Assembly: GCF_023072615.1 (NCBI RefSeq)
Contig: NZ_JAKNRW010000022.1
Span: 1-64,000 of the forward strand
Direction of reading: 5' to 3'
Source of the DNA: Pseudomonas violetae
Lineage (GTDB): Bacteria > Pseudomonadota > Gammaproteobacteria > Pseudomonadales > Pseudomonadaceae
Length of the DNA stretch: 64,000 bases
Below, piece after piece: positions 44,137-53,628 of the stretch; position 1 is the stretch's first letter, and each line of letters begins with the position of its first letter. Made by a program: the position numbers and the translations under genes. The notes beneath the pieces are model-generated. The model made no database searches. It worked only from the letters and a program-made list of their open reading frames with translations, and was not told the origin of the DNA.

Positions 44137-44496
44137 ATGAACAGCGCCAGTGATCAATCCCCGTCCGAGTCATTCATTTTTGACCAGTGGCGGCTGCAGA
44201 GTGACGGAACCCTGATGCATGCAGGCAAGGTCGTACACGTTCCGCCGAAAGAATTATGCGTGTTGCGCCTGCTACTCGGTTCGGCCGGTTGGGTGGTCAG
44301 CAAGGACCACCTGCTGGGTGCAGTCTGGCCCGAGACCGATGCCGCCGAGGAGTCTTTGACCCGCTGCATATGCGTGTTACGCAAGCTATTGAAGGAGAAC
44401 AGGGGCTTCATCGCGACTGTTTATGGCCAGGGGTATCGATTTGACTGTCCGGTGGTTGGGCCTGCCATGCGAACCGAGCAACTGAACTCGTTTTAA
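44137..44496 (+). CDS. HilA-like winged-helix DNA-binding protein (DNA-binding domain only)
   Basis: 119 residues forming one OmpR/CadC-type winged helix: the beta strands FIFDQWRLQSDGTLMHAGK, then VPPKELCVLRLLLGSAGWVV, SKDHLLGAVWP, EESLTRCICVLRKLL and VYGQGYRFDCPVV. It resembles the N-terminal DNA-binding domain of the SPI-1 activator HilA (shared pattern PPKE, VSK, VW, EESLTRCI, YGQGYRF). HilA's long TPR part is missing and no receiver domain is present. 156 bases after the InvB-like gene on the same strand. May regulate that gene. Not obviously truncated, since it ends just after the fold. Confidence 0.8.
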   Translation: MNSASDQSPSESFIFDQWRLQSDGTLMHAGKVVHVPPKELCVLRLLLGSAGWVVSKDHLLGAVWPETDAAEESLTRCICVLRKLLKENRGFIATVYGQGYRFDCPVVGPAMRTEQLNSF

Positions 44497-44571
44497 CCGG
44501 TCTCTCGCACGCTAGCCTCCACCCCGGCTATAATCGCCGCCACTTTTCGCCGCCCAGAGTCAAAGCCGCCC

Positions 44572-45591
44572 ATGTACACCCTGGCCCGTCAGCTGTTGTT
44601 CAAACTTTCCCCGGAAACCTCCCACGATCTGTCCCTGGACCTGATCGGCGCGGGCGGACGCCTGGGGCTCAACGGCATGCTGTGCAAGGCCCCGGCAAAA
44701 AAACCGGTGACCGTCATGGGCATCGATTTTCCTAATCCCGTGGGCCTGGCAGCGGGCCTGGACAAGAACGGCGCGGCCATCGACGGTTTTGCCCAGCTGG
44801 GTTTCGGTTTTGTCGAAATCGGCACCATTACCCCGCGTCCGCAACCGGGCAATCCGAAACCACGGATTTTCCGGCTGCCGGAAGCCGAGGCAATTATCAA
44901 TCGCATGGGCTTCAACAACCTTGGCGTTGATCACCTGCTGGCCCGGGTGGCTGCGGCGAAGTACAAGGGCGTCCTGGGTATCAATATCGGCAAGAATTTC
45001 GATACGCCCGTCGAGCGCGCTGTGGACGACTACCTGATCTGCCTGGACAAGGTGTATGCCCACGCCAGCTATGTAACGGTAAACGTCAGTTCGCCGAACA
45101 CGCCAGGGCTGCGCAGCCTGCAATTTGGTGATTCGCTCAAGCAATTGCTCGCTGACCTGGCCACCCGCCGCGCGGAACTGGCGTTGCGTCACGGCAAACA
45201 TGTGCCACTGGCGATCAAGATTGCGCCTGACATGACCGACGAAGAAACCGCCCAGGTCGCCCAGGCCCTGATCGAGACCGGAATGGACGCCGTCATCGCC
45301 ACCAACACCACCTTGAGTCGCGTTGGCGTCGAAGGCATGGAACATGGTGACGAGGCGGGCGGTTTGTCTGGCGCCCCGGTTCGCGAGAAGAGCACGCATA
45401 CGGTCAAGGTGCTGGCGGCGGAGCTTGCGGGACGTTTGCCGATCATCGCCGTGGGCGGGATCACCGAAGGCAAGCACGCCGCCGAGAAAATCGCCGCAGG
45501 GGCGAGCCTGGTGCAGATCTACTCCGGCTTCATCTATAAGGGCCCGGCGCTGATCCGTGAGTCCGTGGACGCCATCGCCGCCCTGAGATAG
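44572..45591 (+). CDS. pyrD: Dihydroorotate dehydrogenase (quinone), class 2
   Basis: 339 residues. Oxidises dihydroorotate to orotate at the inner membrane. The N-terminal helix pair [20 protein letters not shown] is the membrane/quinone site of class 2 enzymes. FMN-site motifs: [55 protein letters not shown] (catalytic Ser), [14 protein letters not shown] and [13 protein letters not shown]. Complete. Confidence 0.97.
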   Translation: MYTLARQLLFKLSPETSHDLSLDLIGAGGRLGLNGMLCKAPAKKPVTVMGIDFPNPVGLAAGLDKNGAAIDGFAQLGFGFVEIGTITPRPQPGNPKPRIFRLPEAEAIINRMGFNNLGVDHLLARVAAAKYKGVLGINIGKNFDTPVERAVDDYLICLDKVYAHASYVTVNVSSPNTPGLRSLQFGDSLKQLLADLATRRAELALRHGKHVPLAIKIAPDMTDEETAQVAQALIETGMDAVIATNTTLSRVGVEGMEHGDEAGGLSGAPVREKSTHTVKVLAAELAGRLPIIAVGGITEGKHAAEKIAAGASLVQIYSGFIYKGPALIRESVDAIAALR

Positions 45592-45664
45592 ACATCTATG
45601 GACCGGTGAGCGCCGACAAGGATTGTTCAGCCAATGCAAGCGTCGTTTTGGCGCGAAAGCAGAC

Positions 45665-45693
45665 ATAAAAAAGGGCTCCTAGAAGGAGCCCTT
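45665..45693 (-). terminator. rmf terminator
   Basis: AAGGGCTCCT-(3)-AGGAGCCCTT, and on the minus strand it is followed by TTTTTT. The plus strand has no T run, so it mainly serves rmf; pyrD transcripts would meet the same hairpin. Confidence 0.85.
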
Positions 45694-45780
45694 GGGCCGG
45701 AGCCCGCCGCCCGGATGGGGCGTGCGTGGTTAATCAAGCAGTATTCAGATTGTCGTGTCTGAGTGTTAGCCCCTGTAAAA

Positions 45781-45996
45781 TTAGCCGACGGCGTGAAGTT
45801 CGTTGAGTCTGTGGATTCCCGCAGTGCCGGTCATACCGTCCCAGTTGTCGCCGCGTCCTTCTCGCCAGCCGTTGATCCAGGCTTGGCGTACCGACGGTAG
45901 AGTAAATGGGCAAAGCTCACGGGATTTACCACCAACGCCATATTGATATCCGCGCAAAAATGCTCTTTCCAACGGATCACGCTTAAGTCTTCTCAT
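45781..45996 (-). CDS. rmf: Ribosome modulation factor
   Basis: 71 residues, basic. MRRLKRDPLERAFLRGYQYG, then GGKSRELCPF and RQAWINGWREGRGDNWDGMT match RMF, which dimerises 70S ribosomes into inactive 100S particles in stationary phase. Slightly longer than the 55-residue E. coli protein, as is usual in Pseudomonas. Own terminator, and a long AT-richer upstream region. Confidence 0.97.
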   Translation of the reverse strand: MRRLKRDPLERAFLRGYQYGVGGKSRELCPFTLPSVRQAWINGWREGRGDNWDGMTGTAGIHRLNELHAVG

Positions 45997-46526
45997 AGGG
46001 TGTTGCCCTCACTTGTTGACTGTATTTTTCGCGTTGACCTCAATTGAGGTCTGGCAGAAATATCCTGCCGTTGGGGGGCTCGCTGCCGGCGTCGCGAGCC
46101 AAGTTGTTGACGTCGTTGCGGCGTCAACCTGAGGTGAGTTCTAACCAATGCGTCACATCGAGGGAATGATCGTTTTGTCATAAGGACGTAACTATTGAGG
46201 TGGTATGGCCATAAGTAACACGATATTTGCCAGCGTTTATTGGTCAAAGCCCGGTATGATCGGCACCCCGCAGGATGATGATGTTAATCCCTTAGTGAGA
46301 ATGCCTCGCGTTGAGCGAGGGAATTATTCGACGAAGGGTCAAGTTATGACATTTTGTTGCATCAACTTTTTTACCTGTCTTTGCATCTAAGCTCCTTTAC
46401 ACCGAGCAGCAAGGGTGGGTCGGCACACCTTCGTGCCACGCGGGCGTTCTTTTAGAAAAACGCCTGATTGAAAACCGGACCGGCAATGCGTTGCCCGTTC
46501 ACTCAGCTAAAGGTTCTGGAATTCCC
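45997..46526. other. Long intergenic region between rmf and rlmL
   Basis: 530 bases between divergent genes. It must hold the promoters of both. 46196-46400 is clearly AT-richer than its surroundings. Hairpins seen: CCTCGC-(5)-GCGAGG at 46304-46320, GGCAC-ACCTTC-GTGCC at 46422-46437, and an imperfect GGCGTT/AACGCC stem at 46443-46464. None has a following T run. A 61-codon frame at 46205-46390 has no ribosome-binding site or family resemblance and is not called. Confidence 0.55.
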
Positions 46527-48797
46527 ATGTCCGATCGTTTCGAACTCTTCCTCACTTGCCCAAAAGGCCTTGAAGGCCTGCTCATCGAGGAAGCCATCGG
46601 GCTTGGCCTTGAGGAAGCGCGTGAGCACACCTCTGCCGTGCGCGGCATGGCAACCATGGAAACCGCCTACCGCCTGTGCCTGTGGTCGCGACTGGCGAAC
46701 CGGGTGCTGCTGGTGCTCAAGCGTTTCCCGATGAAGGACGCCGAAGACCTCTACCACGGTGTGCTCGATATTGAATGGCAGGACCATATGCTCAGCGACG
46801 GCACCCTGGCCGTCGAGTTCAGCGGTCACGGCTCGGGCATCGACAACACTCACTTCGGCGCCTTGAAGGTCAAGGATGCCATCGTTGACAAGTTGCGCAC
46901 CCCACAAGGCGACCGTCCGTCGATCGATAAACTTAACCCGGACCTGCGTATTCATCTGCGCCTGGACCGTGGTGAAGCAATCCTTTCGCTCGATCTGTCC
47001 GGCCACAGCCTTCACCAGCGCGGTTATCGCCTGCAGCAGGGGGCCGCTCCGTTGAAGGAAAACCTCGCGGCGGCGATCCTGATCCGTTCCGGCTGGCCAC
47101 GGATTGCTGCTGACGGCGGCGCCCTGGCTGACCCGATGTGTGGTGTGGGCACTTTCCTGGTCGAAGCGGCGATGATCGCCGCCGACATGGCACCCAACCT
47201 GCGTCGCGAGCAATGGGGCTTCACCGCCTGGCTCGGCCACGTTCCGGCGCTGTGGAAAAAACTTCACGAAGAAGCGACAGAGCGTTGCGCCGCCGGGCTG
47301 GCCAAGCCACCGCTGTGGATTCGCGGTTACGAAGCGGACCCGCGCCTGATACAGCCGGGCCGCAACAACGTTGAGCGGGCTGGCCTGAGCGAGTGGATCA
47401 AGATCTATCAGGGCGAAGTCGGCACCTTTGAGCCGCGTCCGGACCAGAACCAGAAAGGCCTGGTCATCTGTAACCCGCCGTACGGTGAGCGCCTGGGCGA
47501 TGAGGCGAGCCTGCTCTATCTCTACCAGAATCTCGGCGAGCGCCTGCGTCAGGCCTGCCTGAACTGGGAAGCCGCAGTGTTCACCGGCGCGCCGGACCTG
47601 GGTAAGCGCATGGGCATTCGCAGCCACAAGCAATACTCGTTCTGGAACGGCGCCTTGCCGTGCAAACTGCTGCTGATCAAGGTCACCCCCGACCAGTTCG
47701 TCACTGGCGAACGGCGTACCCCGGAACAACGCCAGGTCGAGCGCGAGCAGGCCGAGGTTCAGGTCGAAGGCAACGACGTGGTGCCGGGCAAGTACGAGAA
47801 GTACAACAAGAACGGCAACCCGATCAAACCAGCTCCAGTGGTGATCGAACAACCGCGCTTGAGCGAGGGCGGGCAGATGTTCGCCAATCGCCTGCAGAAG
47901 AACCTCAAGGCCTTGGGCAAGTGGGTCAAGCGCGAGGGCATCGACTGCTACCGCGTCTACGATGCTGATATGCCGGAATACTCCATGGCCATCGACCTGT
48001 ATCAGGATTGGGTCCACGTCCAGGAATACGCCGCGCCAAAATCCATCGACCCGGAAAAAGCCTCGGCGCGCATGTTCGATGCCCTGGCCGCGATTCCCCA
48101 AGCGTTGAACGTCGACAAGAGCCGCGTAGTGGTCAAGCGTCGCGAGCGTCAGAGCGGCACCAAGCAATACGAGCGCCAGGCGGCGCAGGGCAAGTTCGTC
48201 GAGGTCAACGAAGGTGGTGTCAAGCTGCTGGTGAACCTCACCGACTACCTCGACACCGGCCTGTTTCTCGATCACCGGCCGATGCGCATGCGCATTCAGC
48301 AAGAGGCGGCAGGCAAGCGCTTCCTCAACCTGTACTGCTACACCGCGACGGCCAGTGTGCATGCAGCCAAGGGTGGCGCGCGCAGCACCACCAGCGTCGA
48401 CCTGTCGAAAACCTACCTGGACTGGGCTCGCCGCAACCTGTCGCTCAATGGCTTCTCCGACAAGAACCGCCTGGAGCAGGGTGACGTGATGGTTTGGCTG
48501 GACGCCTGCCGTGATGAGTACGACCTGATCTTCATTGACCCGCCGACCTTCTCCAACTCCAAGCGCATGGAAGGGATCTTCGACGTGCAACGTGACCAGG
48601 TGCAATTGATCGACCTGGCCATGGCGCGACTCGCACCGGGTGGTGTGTTGTACTTCTCCAACAACTTCCGCAAGTTCGAACTCGAGCCTAACCTGAGCGA
48701 GCGCTACGCAGTCGAGGAGATCACCGCCAAGACCATCGACCCGGATTTTGCCCGTAATGGCAAGATCCATCGCGCCTGGAAAATCATGGCGCGCTGA
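46527..48797 (+). CDS. rlmL: Bifunctional 23S rRNA (guanine-N2/N7) methyltransferase
   Basis: 756 residues from ATG 46527 (MSDRFELFLTCPKGLEGLL). THUMP domain at residues ~45-155; first methyltransferase (ADPMCGVGTFLVEAAMIA and NPPYGERLG, making m2G2445) to ~390; second (RlmK half; FLNLYCYTATASVHAAKGGA and DPPTFSNSKRMEG, making m7G2069) to the end. A Lys/Asn-rich linker lies near residues 400-450. Also known as rlmKL. Confidence 0.96.
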   Translation: MSDRFELFLTCPKGLEGLLIEEAIGLGLEEAREHTSAVRGMATMETAYRLCLWSRLANRVLLVLKRFPMKDAEDLYHGVLDIEWQDHMLSDGTLAVEFSGHGSGIDNTHFGALKVKDAIVDKLRTPQGDRPSIDKLNPDLRIHLRLDRGEAILSLDLSGHSLHQRGYRLQQGAAPLKENLAAAILIRSGWPRIAADGGALADPMCGVGTFLVEAAMIAADMAPNLRREQWGFTAWLGHVPALWKKLHEEATERCAAGLAKPPLWIRGYEADPRLIQPGRNNVERAGLSEWIKIYQGEVGTFEPRPDQNQKGLVICNPPYGERLGDEASLLYLYQNLGERLRQACLNWEAAVFTGAPDLGKRMGIRSHKQYSFWNGALPCKLLLIKVTPDQFVTGERRTPEQRQVEREQAEVQVEGNDVVPGKYEKYNKNGNPIKPAPVVIEQPRLSEGGQMFANRLQKNLKALGKWVKREGIDCYRVYDADMPEYSMAIDLYQDWVHVQEYAAPKSIDPEKASARMFDALAAIPQALNVDKSRVVVKRRERQSGTKQYERQAAQGKFVEVNEGGVKLLVNLTDYLDTGLFLDHRPMRMRIQQEAAGKRFLNLYCYTATASVHAAKGGARSTTSVDLSKTYLDWARRNLSLNGFSDKNRLEQGDVMVWLDACRDEYDLIFIDPPTFSNSKRMEGIFDVQRDQVQLIDLAMARLAPGGVLYFSNNFRKFELEPNLSERYAVEEITAKTIDPDFARNGKIHRAWKIMAR

Positions 48798-48826
48798 TGG
48801 CGGTGATGGCTGTTACTGATTAGGCC

Positions 48827-48926
48827 TGTAGGAGCGAGCTTGCTCGCGAAAAACCCGAGAACGCCACGTGTAACCCGACAACCCACGTAATCGTTCACGA
48901 CCATCGCGAGCAAGCTCGCTCCTACA
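48827..48926. repeat. Class A REPIN after rlmL
   Basis: TGTAGGAGCGAGCTTGCTCG and the inverted CGAGCAAGCTCGCTCCTACA. The interior contains ACGTAATCGTTCACGACCAT, a variant of the shared core. Confidence 0.9.
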
Positions 48927-49021
48927 AGGTTTTACCCGCTAGCCAAATTAGTGGCTAATGGCTATAACTCAACCTAGGGCCAGTGGGTTTTCCCGGCACT
49001 TGGCGTTTTGAGTCTGCCTAT

Positions 49022-51412
49022 ATGTCGCTGCACGTTGTGCGCCCAAAGATCCTGGGGTTTATCAGTGAACACGTTTCGGCCTGGCTGGTCGCGCTGCTCG
49101 TATTGCTCGTCGGCGGGACTCTCACCGGACTGCTCGCCTGGTCGACACAGAACCTGTTCCAGCATCAATTACGGCAACGTTTCCAACTGCTGGCCAGTGA
49201 ACGCTACAGTCGTATCCAAGAACGTTTCGAAGACCAGGAGCAGCGTCTCGACGGGCTCCGCCGGTTCTATTCCAATTCCGGCGAGGTCTCCCGCGAGGAG
49301 TTCGACGGTTATGCCAAACCTCTTTTGCATCGCACCCAGGCCTACTCATGGGCCCCGCGGATATCCCGTGCTGGACGGGCGGCGCTGGAGCAAGCGGCGC
49401 ACGAAGAAGGCCTTAGCGAATTCAGCGTGCTCGAGCTGGATGCCTCAGGGCGTCTGCAAATAGCCGCTGAGCGCGACGAGTATGCCCCGGTGCTGTACAC
49501 CCAGACCCAAAGTCGGCTACCCACGCCGCTGGGTTTCGACTTGCTCGGCCAACCTCAGCGCCGTGCGACGCTGGAGAGGGCTGATGCCCTCGGCGGCATG
49601 GCGGTGTCGGAACCCCTTTACCTGGTGGGTATCGAGCCCACCTATGCCCGCGCAATCCTGCTGGTCGCGCCAGTCGGCCATTCTCTACAACCGGGGGCGG
49701 TGCCCGAAGGCTACGTCATGGCAGTCATCAGCATGCGCCAACTGTTGGCGGATGGATTGCCGGAGGAGAGCCATGATTTTCTCTCGGTACGCCTTCTGGA
49801 CCTGTCCACCGCTGACCAGCATGAAGTGCTGTACGAATCGAGCAACACACCGGCCGTCAGCGAGCTATCCTCGACCCAACTGATTCGCCTTGCCGACCAC
49901 TCGTATCAGGTCGAGATGCGGCCCAGCGTCGGGTTTATCAAGGCCAACCCTTCTTCCCTCAGCAGCCTGGTAGCGCTTGGCGGCATGCTCAGCCTGCTGC
50001 TCAGCGCCTTGCTCTACGTGTTGGTCAGCCAGCGGCACCGGGCGCTTAAGATGGTTGAGCAACGGACTCAAGAGTTGCGCGCCCGCGAGCAGGAGTTGCG
50101 CGGTACACATGGCCAGTTGCGCGGCGTCCTGGATGCCGCGACGCAGGTGGCGATCATTGCCACGGACCTGCGCGGGGTCATCACCACCTTCAATGCCGGC
50201 GCCGAGCACATGCTCGGCTATACCAGCGCCGAGGTGGTGGGCTGCATGACCTTGGAAAACCTGCACCTGCCCCGGGAGCTCCTGGCCCGCTCGACAGAAC
50301 TGAGTGCGCGGTATGGCAAGTCGATTCCAACCTGCCAGGCGATGTTGGTCGAGGGCGGCGAGAAGGGCGGCCACGAAGCGCGGGAATGGACGCTGGTGCG
50401 CAGCGACGGCAGTTACCTGGCGGGCAATATGCTGGCCACGCCAGTGCTCGACGAGCAGGGGCTGTGGGTCGGTCACTTGGCGATCTGCATCGACATCACC
50501 GAGCGCAAGCGGGTCCACGAGGCGCTGGCGGCACGTGATCTGTTGCTGAAGAAACTCAGCGCCCATGTGCCGGGAGGCATCTACCAGTTCAAGATGGAAT
50601 TCGACGGACGTTTCAGCGTGATCTACGCCAGTGACGGGATCCGCGAGATCTATGAGCTCGAGCCCGACGTTCTGTTGCTCAACGCCGAGGCGATCTTCAC
50701 CCGCATTCACCCACAGGACACCACGCGAGTGCGCGCCTCGATCCGGGCTTCGGCGGACACCCTCAGCCCGTGGCGCGAGGAATACCGGGTGCAGTTGCCC
50801 ATTCGCGGGCTGCGGTGGGTGCGTGGCGAGGCAACCCCCGAGGAGCTGCCAGGTGGTGGGGTGCTGTGGCACGGTTACATCTCCGACATCTCCGACCTCA
50901 AGCGCGTGGAAGAGGAGTTACGAGCGCTGTCGGTGACGGACTCGCTGACGGGGATTCACAACCGCCGCTACTTCCAGGAGCGCCTGATCACTGAAATGGC
51001 CCGGGTCGAGCGAGGTGGTGGCGAGTTGTCGGTGATCATGCTCGATGTCGATCACTTCAAACGCATCAATGACCAGCATGGTCACGCGGTGGGCGACCGG
51101 GTGCTGCAGGCGGTGTGCGAACGCATCGGCCATCGGTTGCGGCGCACTGATGTGTTCTGCCGTCTAGGCGGCGAAGAGTTCATGGTGCTTTGCCCGGATA
51201 TCAACAGCGAACACGCGCACGTGCTGGCGCTGCAGCTGTGGCAGGCGTTGCGCAGTTCGCCGATCGATGGAGTGGGGACCGTCACCGCAAGTTTCGGGAT
51301 TGCCAGCTGGCGCGCCGGTGAGGGCGCGGATGCGCTGCTGTTGCGGGCGGATTCAGGGGTGTATGCGGCGAAGCAGGCGGGACGGGATCGGGTTGAGGCG
51401 GAGATGAGTTAA
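49022..51412 (+). CDS. Membrane CHASE-like/PAS/GGDEF diguanylate cyclase
   Basis: 796 residues from ATG 49022; an in-frame ATG 13 codons earlier is possible. A membrane helix at residues ~15-40 and another at ~315-340 enclose a periplasmic CHASE-type sensor (SEVSREEFDGYAKPLL-like segment; APRISRAGRAALEQAA). A cytoplasmic coiled coil, two PAS domains (residues ~375-500 and ~515-630) and a GGDEF domain follow. The active site is GGEEF and the inhibitory site RRTD lies five residues before it, so it should be an active, product-inhibited c-di-GMP synthase. Ligand of the sensor unknown. Stands alone between rlmL and dacB. Confidence 0.93.
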   Translation: MSLHVVRPKILGFISEHVSAWLVALLVLLVGGTLTGLLAWSTQNLFQHQLRQRFQLLASERYSRIQERFEDQEQRLDGLRRFYSNSGEVSREEFDGYAKPLLHRTQAYSWAPRISRAGRAALEQAAHEEGLSEFSVLELDASGRLQIAAERDEYAPVLYTQTQSRLPTPLGFDLLGQPQRRATLERADALGGMAVSEPLYLVGIEPTYARAILLVAPVGHSLQPGAVPEGYVMAVISMRQLLADGLPEESHDFLSVRLLDLSTADQHEVLYESSNTPAVSELSSTQLIRLADHSYQVEMRPSVGFIKANPSSLSSLVALGGMLSLLLSALLYVLVSQRHRALKMVEQRTQELRAREQELRGTHGQLRGVLDAATQVAIIATDLRGVITTFNAGAEHMLGYTSAEVVGCMTLENLHLPRELLARSTELSARYGKSIPTCQAMLVEGGEKGGHEAREWTLVRSDGSYLAGNMLATPVLDEQGLWVGHLAICIDITERKRVHEALAARDLLLKKLSAHVPGGIYQFKMEFDGRFSVIYASDGIREIYELEPDVLLLNAEAIFTRIHPQDTTRVRASIRASADTLSPWREEYRVQLPIRGLRWVRGEATPEELPGGGVLWHGYISDISDLKRVEEELRALSVTDSLTGIHNRRYFQERLITEMARVERGGGELSVIMLDVDHFKRINDQHGHAVGDRVLQAVCERIGHRLRRTDVFCRLGGEEFMVLCPDINSEHAHVLALQLWQALRSSPIDGVGTVTASFGIASWRAGEGADALLLRADSGVYAAKQAGRDRVEAEMS

Positions 51413-51429
51413 GGGGGGCGGGAGAAAAG

Positions 51430-51514
51430 ATCGCAGAGCTCCTACACAGCTCCTACAGGTGTGCACAAAACCCTGTAGGAGCTGTCGAGTGAATCGAGGC
51501 TGCGATCTCTTGAT
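51430..51514. repeat. Class C REP-type repeat pair
   Basis: Inverted arms TCGCAGAGCTCCTACACAGC and CTGTAGGAGCTGTCGAGTGA, followed by GGCTGCGATCTCTTGATC. The form AGGAGCTG...GGCTGCGATCT is another Pseudomonas REP family. Just before the dacB stop. Confidence 0.7.
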
Positions 51515-51523
51515 CTTTATCGA

Positions 51524-52984
51524 CTACAGAACCGAAGCAGTTTCAGGCAGTTTCGGTTGGCGATACAGGTCCAGCAGCACCTGATCCAGCACCGACGATG
51601 CACCGAAAGGCGCCTTGTCGTTGAGGATCGCCACCACCGCCCAGGTATTGCCATTAACGTCGCGGCTGAAGCCGGAAATCGCCCGCACGGTGTTCAGCGT
51701 GCCGGTCTTGACGTGAGCTTCACCGCGCATTGCAGTGGTCTTCAGGCGTTTACGCATGGTGCCATCGGTGCCGGCAATCGGCATCGAACTGATGAACTCG
51801 GCGGCGTACGGGCTGCGCCATGCGGCCTGCAGCATTGCCGCCATTTCACGGGCACTCACGCGCTCGGCTCGGGACAGGCCGGAGCCGTTCTCCATGATCA
51901 GGTGCGGTGCGGTAATGCCTTTTTTCGCCAGCCATTGGCGAATCACGCGCTGGGCCGCCTTGGCGTCATCGCCGTCGGCATCGGTGCGATAGCGTTGGCC
52001 GAGGCTCAGGAACAGCTGCTGGGCCATGGTGTTGTTACTGTACTTGTTGATGTCGCGGATGATTTCCGCCAGGTCCGGCGAGTAGGCACGGGCTAGCAAC
52101 TTGGCGCCGCTTGGCGTCGGGGCCAGCAGGTCCTTGCCCTGGATGCTACCGCCCAGTTCCTTCCAGATCGCCCGTACGGCACCCGCAGTGTAGGTCGCGT
52201 GGTCAAGCAACGACAGGTAGGTCTGCGAGCTGCAGCCTTCGCCAAGCTGGCCGCCAACGGTCACGGTCACGCTACCATCGGCCTGGGTCACCGGGTTGTA
52301 ACGTACGCCACCGGTACATTGTTTGGAATTGATCGCCTTGACCTGGTTTTCGATGCGAATCGATGCAATCGGCGGCTCGACCGACACCAGCACCCGGCCA
52401 TTATCGTTACGCGCGACAAAGCGCAGCGCCTTGAGGTTGACCAGCAGCGAATCCGGTTTGACCAGGAACGGCTTGTTCTTGTCATTGCCGTCATCGTTGA
52501 ACGCGGGCAACTGCGGTTGGGTGAAGAAGTTGCGGTCCAGTACCAGGTTGCCGGTGATCTGCGTCACACCATTGGCGCGCAGGTCACGCATCAGCAGCCA
52601 GAGTTTCTCCATGTTGAGCTTCGGGTCGCCGCCGCCCTTGAGGTAAAGGTTACCGTTGAGGGTCCCGCCGCTCAGGGTGCCATCAGTGTAAAACTCGGTT
52701 TTCCACTGGTGATTCGGGCCGAGCATTTCCAGCGCCGCATAGGTGGTGACGAGTTTCATGGTCGAGGCAGGGTTGACCGAGACATCGGCGTTGTAGATGG
52801 TCGGCGTGCCCGGGCCATTGAGCGGGATCAGCACCAGGGACAGGGCGCTGTCGGGCAACTTACTGGCCTTGAGGGCTTTTTCGACGTTGGGGGTGAGGCC
52901 GGTGATGATGGGAGCGGCGTTAACAGGAAAGGCCAATGGAAGTAGCAAGCCGGCCAGCAACAATGGACGCAAAGATTTGATCAT
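51524..52984 (-). CDS. dacB: D-Ala-D-Ala carboxypeptidase/endopeptidase (PBP4 type)
   Basis: 486 residues from ATG 52982-52984, which gives the signal peptide MIKSLRPLLLAGLLLPLAFP ending NAA. Penicillin-binding motifs: SxxK is STMK near residue 75, SxN is SNN in NKYSNNTMAQ near 320, KTG is KTGTLN near 430. The large inserted domain between SxxK and SxN is typical of class C PBP4. Trims peptidoglycan in the periplasm. Loss affects AmpC induction in Pseudomonas (family knowledge). Confidence 0.95.
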   Translation of the reverse strand: MIKSLRPLLLAGLLLPLAFPVNAAPIITGLTPNVEKALKASKLPDSALSLVLIPLNGPGTPTIYNADVSVNPASTMKLVTTYAALEMLGPNHQWKTEFYTDGTLSGGTLNGNLYLKGGGDPKLNMEKLWLLMRDLRANGVTQITGNLVLDRNFFTQPQLPAFNDDGNDKNKPFLVKPDSLLVNLKALRFVARNDNGRVLVSVEPPIASIRIENQVKAINSKQCTGGVRYNPVTQADGSVTVTVGGQLGEGCSSQTYLSLLDHATYTAGAVRAIWKELGGSIQGKDLLAPTPSGAKLLARAYSPDLAEIIRDINKYSNNTMAQQLFLSLGQRYRTDADGDDAKAAQRVIRQWLAKKGITAPHLIMENGSGLSRAERVSAREMAAMLQAAWRSPYAAEFISSMPIAGTDGTMRKRLKTTAMRGEAHVKTGTLNTVRAISGFSRDVNGNTWAVVAILNDKAPFGASSVLDQVLLDLYRQPKLPETASVL

Positions 52985-53218
52985 TTGAAATAGAACCCTG
53001 CATTCGAGGGGTGAAAAGACGAGGGCGTGAAGATAAATTCCCTCAGAGGTCACGAAAGTGTCGGCATTATGCCCCATGCTGTATCAGCTTGTGCCGTGAG
53101 CCAGGCACCTAATCCGCTATTTTTTTACCAGCGGTAGGTCGAGCTTCCCATAGAGGCAGGCAATCGGTGACTTAAACTGCTAAAGTGCCGCCCGTTATTA
53201 CTTATGAGGATTGTTCCA

Positions 53219-53563
53219 ATGGCGACTAACCGTTCCCAGCGTCTGCGCAAAAAATTGTGCGTCGATGAATTTCAAGAGCTGGGTTTCGAGCTGAACCTGG
53301 ATTTCAAAGAAGATTTGGCTGATGAAGCCATTGATGCTTTCCTCGACGCGTTCCTGAAAGAAGCCATGGAAGCCAACGGCCTGGGCTATGTTGGCGGCGA
53401 CGACTTCGGTCTGGTATGCCTGCAGAAGCGTGGCTCGGTGTCCGAAGAGCAACGTGCAGCTGTCGAAGCCTGGCTCAAAGGCCGCAGCGAACTGACCGAA
53501 GCAACGGTCAGCCCGCTGATCGACGTCTGGTACCCGGAAAAGCCAATCAATCCGGTAGCTTGA
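53219..53563 (+). CDS. yggL: YggL family 50S ribosome-binding protein
   Basis: 114 residues from ATG 53219 with GAGGA upstream. DUF469/YggL family: N-terminal basic MATNRSQRLRKKLCVDEFQE, then ELGFELNLDF and an acidic FLDAFLKEAMEANGL. Reported to bind the large ribosomal subunit. A strong terminator follows. Confidence 0.93.
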   Translation: MATNRSQRLRKKLCVDEFQELGFELNLDFKEDLADEAIDAFLDAFLKEAMEANGLGYVGGDDFGLVCLQKRGSVSEEQRAAVEAWLKGRSELTEATVSPLIDVWYPEKPINPVA

Positions 53564-53574
53564 TGTTGTAAAAG

Positions 53575-53604
53575 AACGGCGACCCAAGGGTCGCCGTTTT
53601 TTTT
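53575..53604 (+). terminator. yggL terminator
   Basis: AACGGCGACCC and GGGTCGCCGTT with a 2-4-base loop and eight T residues. Confidence 0.92.
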
Positions 53605-53628
53605 GCCGGAAATCCGCCCCCGGCTCCC

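Noticed and set aside
46205-46390. Small frame in the rmf-rlmL intergenic region
   Set aside because: No ribosome-binding site, no family resemblance, odd composition; region better explained as regulatory.
46503-48770. Long minus-strand frame across rlmL
   Set aside because: Shadow of rlmL; no ribosome-binding site or domain.
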